NCBI GenBank assembly: GCA_027459565.1
Contig: DAIDIA010000223.1
Span: forward strand, 1-8,300
Reading direction: 5' to 3'
DNA: 8,300 nucleotides
DNA from: Acidimicrobiaceae bacterium
Lineage (GTDB): Bacteria > Actinomycetota > Acidimicrobiia > Acidimicrobiales > Bog-793
Position 1 is the first letter of the stretch; every line of letters begins with the position of its first letter. This document shows, in pieces, positions 5,351 to 8,300 of this stretch. The translations under genes and the position numbers were made by a program. Under the pieces are notes generated by a model. It searched no databases. It had not been told where the DNA came from and saw only the letters and a list, made by a program, of their open reading frames with translations.

Positions 5351-5839
5351 ATGGAAATTCGTTCTGTGAACCTCGGCGATGCCGAAGCGATCCGCCAGAT
5401 CTACAACATCGAGGTGTTGACGACCACGGTCACCTTCGATCTCGTGGAACGGAGCGCGGCCGAGCAGATCGAGTGGATACATGAACATCAGGGCGTCTAC
5501 CCCGCCATTGTGGCCATCGAGGCCGAACAGGTCGTCGGTTTCGCCTCGCTCTCGCCCTATCGGCCGAGGCCGGCCTATTCCACGACCGCAGAGGACTCGA
5601 TCTACGTCGCGCACCACGCCCGCGCACGGGGCGTCGGTTCGGCTCTGCTGGGAGAGATCGTCGAGCGCGCGGGATCGCATGGATTCCACGCGATCATGGC
5701 CCGGATCGTCGGCGACCACCAGGCCTCGATCGGCCTGCACCAACGCCACGGGTTCGAACTCGTCGGAGTCGAACGTGAGGTCGGCCGAAAGTTCGGACGG
5801 TGGCTCGACGTCGCGCTGATGCAGCGAATGATCGACTGA
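5351..5839 (+). CDS. GNAT N-acetyltransferase, phosphinothricin / methionine sulfoximine acetyltransferase type
   Basis: Enzymes of this family transfer acetyl from acetyl-CoA to the amino group of phosphinothricin, methionine sulfoximine/sulfone or related amino acids, in the cytoplasm. The 162-residue product has the family's features in order: an N-terminal AEAIRQIYN and LTTTVTFD (about 11-30), VVGFASLSPYRPRPAYSTTAEDSIYV (about 61-86, in two blocks), and the acetyl-CoA loop RARGVG (91-96, R-x-x-G-x-G). ASIGLHQRHGFELVG (125-139) and the C-terminal GRKFGRWLDVALMQ follow. The length is normal. Upstream in-frame codons overlap the tRNAs, so the ATG at 5351 is the real start. It stands alone, divergent from tRNA-Thr, and its stop is one base from the stop of the convergent mannosyltransferase-like gene. 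The physiological substrate is not shown by sequence; a housekeeping or detoxifying role is as likely as herbicide resistance. Confidence 0.88.
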   Translation: MEIRSVNLGDAEAIRQIYNIEVLTTTVTFDLVERSAAEQIEWIHEHQGVYPAIVAIEAEQVVGFASLSPYRPRPAYSTTAEDSIYVAHHARARGVGSALLGEIVERAGSHGFHAIMARIVGDHQASIGLHQRHGFELVGVEREVGRKFGRWLDVALMQRMID

Positions 5840-5840
5840 T

Positions 5841-7544
5841 CTAGACGAGTTCCCCGTCTCGTGCAGGGGCATGCGGAGCAGTCCTTGAATCGACGAGGTG
5901 GGTGCGGTGGCGAAATCTCGGCGAGACGAGCACCACCGCGAGTCCGACCAGCGCGGCGCAGGCGACGCCGACAACGATGGGGTTCGCGATCGTGATCTCG
6001 TTGACGAGCACCGATCCCCCGGGAAGTTGGAGGAAGCACGAGATGCCCGAGAGAAACATCACCACGCGCCGCAACCGCGATTCGGCGATCGGGGCGAGCA
6101 TCACGAATCCCCACGCCGCGTACCAGGGCTGGACGACCGGGCTCAAGACCACGAACGCGAGCAACGTGAAACCGAGCGCGCGCAACGTCCCGACCCGCTG
6201 GGCATTCCACAGGAGCCAAAGTGCAATCACGACAGCGAGCAACAGCGCCGAACCACGACAGATCGTCAAGATGACGTGGGTATGATCCCCCAGCCCGATG
6301 GCGCTGACGAGTCTTCCGAGAAAGAGGGCGACCCCCGTCGCGGGGTCCAGCCAGGACCGGACGGTGTCGGGATTCGATAGTCCCGAAATCCAGCCCCAAC
6401 CAAGACCGAGCGCCTCGGAGATCACCACCATCGTGACGACCGAGATCCCCATTGCTCTCATCAACGGCCGGATCCTCTCCCTCGGGGTTGTAAGCGGGCC
6501 CGACCACTCCCAGCCGATGTACACCGCCCCGAGAATCGCGGGAACCTTGACGAGAGCGGCGAAGGCGCAGCACAGAATGCCGGCGACGTGATACCCCCTG
6601 CGATGCAGCGCATAGCCGAACGCCAGCAAGCCAAGCATCAGCGCGTCGTTGTGTGCGCCGGCGACGAGATGCAAGAGCACCAGAGGGTTGAGTGCTGCGA
6701 TGGCGAACGCGGTCGCGGCGTCGCGTCGGAATGACTTGGCGATCACCGGAATGCTGAAGGCGAACAGCACCGTCCCAAAGAGAGCGAGGGCGCGCATCCC
6801 CTCCACGGCAACGAGAGGACTGTGTCCGGAGAGGTCGACCGTCCATCCCGCAAGTGTCAGGAACATCGGACCGTACGGTGAGGTCACCAACTGCCAGAGC
6901 GGATCGGTCAGGCGGGTGAACTGCGTCGAGACGCCGAGCACCTTCGGTCCGTAGACGTAGGGATTGAGGTGGTGCGCCATCAGCTCACCCTGCGCGACAT
7001 AGCTGTATGCATCACGACTGAACAACGGGGCGACAACGAGCAGCGGCAGGACCCAGGCGACGAAGACCGGCAGAAGGCGCATATAGGGGATGTTGCGCAC
7101 GCGGATGCACAGCATCACGACGTCATACCAGGCCCGCAGCAGCAGCAGGATCCCCGCGTAGACCGCGACCACGCCGAGGAAGAGGCCCTGACCCGGTGGT
7201 GGAACGATCCCCGAAGCGGGCGGTGTCGGAATTCCGAACCACCAGGCTCCGGGAACGCTCTTCAGCGTGAACGGCGAGTTCGGCTGGCTCGCACCAGCGA
7301 GAATCGCGCACGACGCGACAAATCCGAGCAGCGTCGGACGGAGCAACAACCGGCCGAGGCGGTGGGTTTTCGGGTCGTAGTCCTGGCGCGCACCCTCGGG
7401 GCGGTTCAGACGCGCCAGCGCGTACACGAACGCGTTCATGAGGGATGCCCGGATCGAGTGAAATCTCCTCATCGGCGCCCCGGTCAGGCTCTGGGCGATG
7501 GCCGGCATCTCCAGATCTGGCTCGCGGTCTCCGGAGGTGGGCAC
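5841..7544 (-). CDS. Polytopic GT-C glycosyltransferase, MptB-like (polyprenol-phosphomannose-dependent alpha-1,6-mannosyltransferase family)
   Basis: Family members add mannose from polyprenyl-phosphomannose to lipomannan on the outer face of the cytoplasmic membrane. The 567-residue product has about 12 hydrophobic segments, the first near 68-86. The first large outer loop carries FSRDAYSYVAQGEL (175-188) and NPYVYGP (194-200), with D178 the probable catalytic acid by family analogy. SPYGPMF (222-228), GAHNDALMLGLL (296-307) and LSPVVQPWYAAWG (467-479) are further MptB-family landmarks. The GTG at 7544 gives the longest product; no Shine-Dalgarno sequence is present, but TACACT lies 7 nt upstream. 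In-frame ATGs at 7508, 7472 and 7439 lack good ribosome sites but remain possible starts. The residues before about 60 look soluble and weakly conserved. Substrate and linkage are inferred from the family only; an orthologue of MptA or another GT87-like enzyme is an alternative. Confidence 0.85.
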   Translation of the reverse strand: MPTSGDREPDLEMPAIAQSLTGAPMRRFHSIRASLMNAFVYALARLNRPEGARQDYDPKTHRLGRLLLRPTLLGFVASCAILAGASQPNSPFTLKSVPGAWWFGIPTPPASGIVPPPGQGLFLGVVAVYAGILLLLRAWYDVVMLCIRVRNIPYMRLLPVFVAWVLPLLVVAPLFSRDAYSYVAQGELMAHHLNPYVYGPKVLGVSTQFTRLTDPLWQLVTSPYGPMFLTLAGWTVDLSGHSPLVAVEGMRALALFGTVLFAFSIPVIAKSFRRDAATAFAIAALNPLVLLHLVAGAHNDALMLGLLAFGYALHRRGYHVAGILCCAFAALVKVPAILGAVYIGWEWSGPLTTPRERIRPLMRAMGISVVTMVVISEALGLGWGWISGLSNPDTVRSWLDPATGVALFLGRLVSAIGLGDHTHVILTICRGSALLLAVVIALWLLWNAQRVGTLRALGFTLLAFVVLSPVVQPWYAAWGFVMLAPIAESRLRRVVMFLSGISCFLQLPGGSVLVNEITIANPIVVGVACAALVGLAVVLVSPRFRHRTHLVDSRTAPHAPARDGELV

Positions 7545-7551
7545 GGGCCAA

Positions 7552-7557
7552 AGTGTA
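7552..7557 (-). promoter_or_regulatory. Candidate -10 box for the mannosyltransferase-like gene
   Basis: TACACT on the minus strand lies 7 nt before the GTG at 7544, in the 93-nt region shared with the divergent SGNH gene. It matches TANNNT; there is no Shine-Dalgarno sequence, and no -35 match is visible. Confidence 0.38.
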
Positions 7558-7622
7558 TCTGAGCCACCCTCGCGTCTTCGGTGCAGCAGGTGCCGCGAGG
7601 CGGCATTTTCGCTCCGGGACGG

Positions 7623-7628
7623 TAGGCT
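7623..7628 (+). promoter_or_regulatory. Candidate -10 box for the SGNH hydrolase gene
   Basis: TAGGCT lies 9 nt before the ATG at 7638. The intervening GCCTTGCCC is not a Shine-Dalgarno sequence. A start of transcription 6-8 nt after the box would leave a leader of 0-3 nt. The -35 region is not recognisable. Confidence 0.33.
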
Positions 7629-7637
7629 GCCTTGCCC

Positions 7638-8285
7638 ATGAAACCCCCTCTCCTCCGAACGATCCTTGCGACGGCCGCGTCGCTCTCAGCGGGTCTTCTC
7701 GCGTTCGTGACCGTGTCTGCGCATGCATCGCAGAGGTCTGCTCCGCAACACGGCCAACTCGCACACACGAGGACCGTTGTCGGCATGGCACCGCTCGGAA
7801 GAGGATTCGTGCGCGACAAGATCACCGCAGTCGGTGATTCGGTGATGATCGACTACCAGGACGAACTCATGAGGTTCCTCCCCGGTGTGTCCGTGCACGC
7901 CTACGTCGGCCAACAGTTCATCTCGGGTCTCGCGGAGCTCCAAGCGCTGAGGGCCTCCGATCAACTCGGGGCGATCGTTGTCGTGGCTCTCGGTACGAAC
8001 GGGCCCCTCTCGCCGACGTTGATGTCGCAGTTGCTCACCACCCTGAACGGAGCAGCGCGCATCGTGCTGGTCACGAACTACGTCGACCGCCCCTGGCAGA
8101 ACGCCAACAATCAGCTCATCCTCGCAACTGCGAGGACGCATCCGCACATCGTGGTCGCCAACTGGGCAGCGCGTGCAACGCGACATCCCGGCTGGCTCTA
8201 CTCCGACCACACGCACCTGCCGATCGATGGTCCCGGAGCGAGGGAACTCGCCTGGATCATCCGCCAGGCCGTCCACCGTCCCTGA
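7638..8285 (+). CDS. Secreted SGNH-fold hydrolase / O-acetylesterase-like protein
   Basis: SGNH proteins cleave or transfer acyl groups, often acetyl, on sugars; this one resembles the C-terminal catalytic domain of OatA-type peptidoglycan O-acetyltransferases but has no acyltransferase-3 membrane domain. The 215-residue product starts with a signal peptide (basic MKPPLLRT, hydrophobic core about 9-26, likely cleavage after SAHA at 30). The catalytic blocks are AVGDSVMI with nucleophile S68, YVGQQF with G91, ALGTNG with N121, and SDHTHL with D190 and H193, so the full Ser-Gly-Asn-His set is present. The last block reads SDHTHLPIDG where DGVHLTPEG is more usual. The ATG at 7638 is preferred over TTG at 7632 because it leaves the -10-like TAGGCT at a sensible distance. 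It diverges from the mannosyltransferase-like gene. The substrate is unknown; an acylated envelope glycan is a reasonable guess. Confidence 0.82.
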   Translation: MKPPLLRTILATAASLSAGLLAFVTVSAHASQRSAPQHGQLAHTRTVVGMAPLGRGFVRDKITAVGDSVMIDYQDELMRFLPGVSVHAYVGQQFISGLAELQALRASDQLGAIVVVALGTNGPLSPTLMSQLLTTLNGAARIVLVTNYVDRPWQNANNQLILATARTHPHIVVANWAARATRHPGWLYSDHTHLPIDGPGARELAWIIRQAVHRP

Positions 8286-8300
8286 CCCGCGTCCCCGGAC

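Overview
The window reads as chromosomal DNA of a high-GC actinobacterium (Actinomycetota). The evidence is the gene order on the minus strand: tRNA-Thr, tRNA-Met, rpmG, (insert), tRNA-Trp, secE, nusG, rplK, rplA, rplJ, rplL. This is the same backbone as in mycobacteria, where hadABC fill the slot between rpmG and tRNA-Trp. GTG starts, an acidic N-terminal tail on NusG, and an MptB-like polyprenol-phosphomannose transferase also fit. A non-mycobacterial, deep-branching class such as Acidimicrobiia is plausible, but the sequence alone does not settle it.

Layout. Positions 1-3592 (all minus) hold the ribosomal/transcription block: the start of rplL (cut by the window edge), rplJ with an unusual acidic tail, an L10-type mRNA leader in the rplA-rplJ gap, then rplA, rplK, nusG and secE. 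tRNA-Trp sits 25 nt upstream of secE. Positions 3753-4842 (minus) hold an ECF sigma factor overlapping by 8 nt with a membrane-anchored zinc-finger anti-sigma factor, inserted between tRNA-Trp and rpmG. Positions 4873-5255 (minus) hold rpmG, tRNA-Met and tRNA-Thr.

To the right the theme changes. A GNAT acetyltransferase of the phosphinothricin/methionine-sulfoximine type (5351-5839, plus) converges with a large polytopic mannosyltransferase-like gene (5841-7544, minus) with one base between their stop codons. Diverging from that gene is a secreted SGNH hydrolase/acetylesterase-like protein (7638-8285, plus). The last two are probably cell-envelope glycan genes sharing a 93-nt divergent promoter region.

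How it works together: the left block makes ribosomal stalk and L1-arm proteins, the NusG elongation factor and the SecE translocon subunit, probably co-transcribed, with L10 feedback on its own leader. The sigma/anti-sigma pair is a membrane-linked transcription switch sitting among these genes. A recurring signal is that the four genes likely to head their own transcripts (sigma, GNAT, mannosyltransferase, SGNH) have no Shine-Dalgarno sequence but a TANNNT -10-like box 6-9 nt before the start codon, while most genes inside the block have clear Shine-Dalgarno sequences. This suggests leaderless transcription. No mobile element, CRISPR array or phage gene was seen, and no gene-free stretch exceeds about 210 nt.
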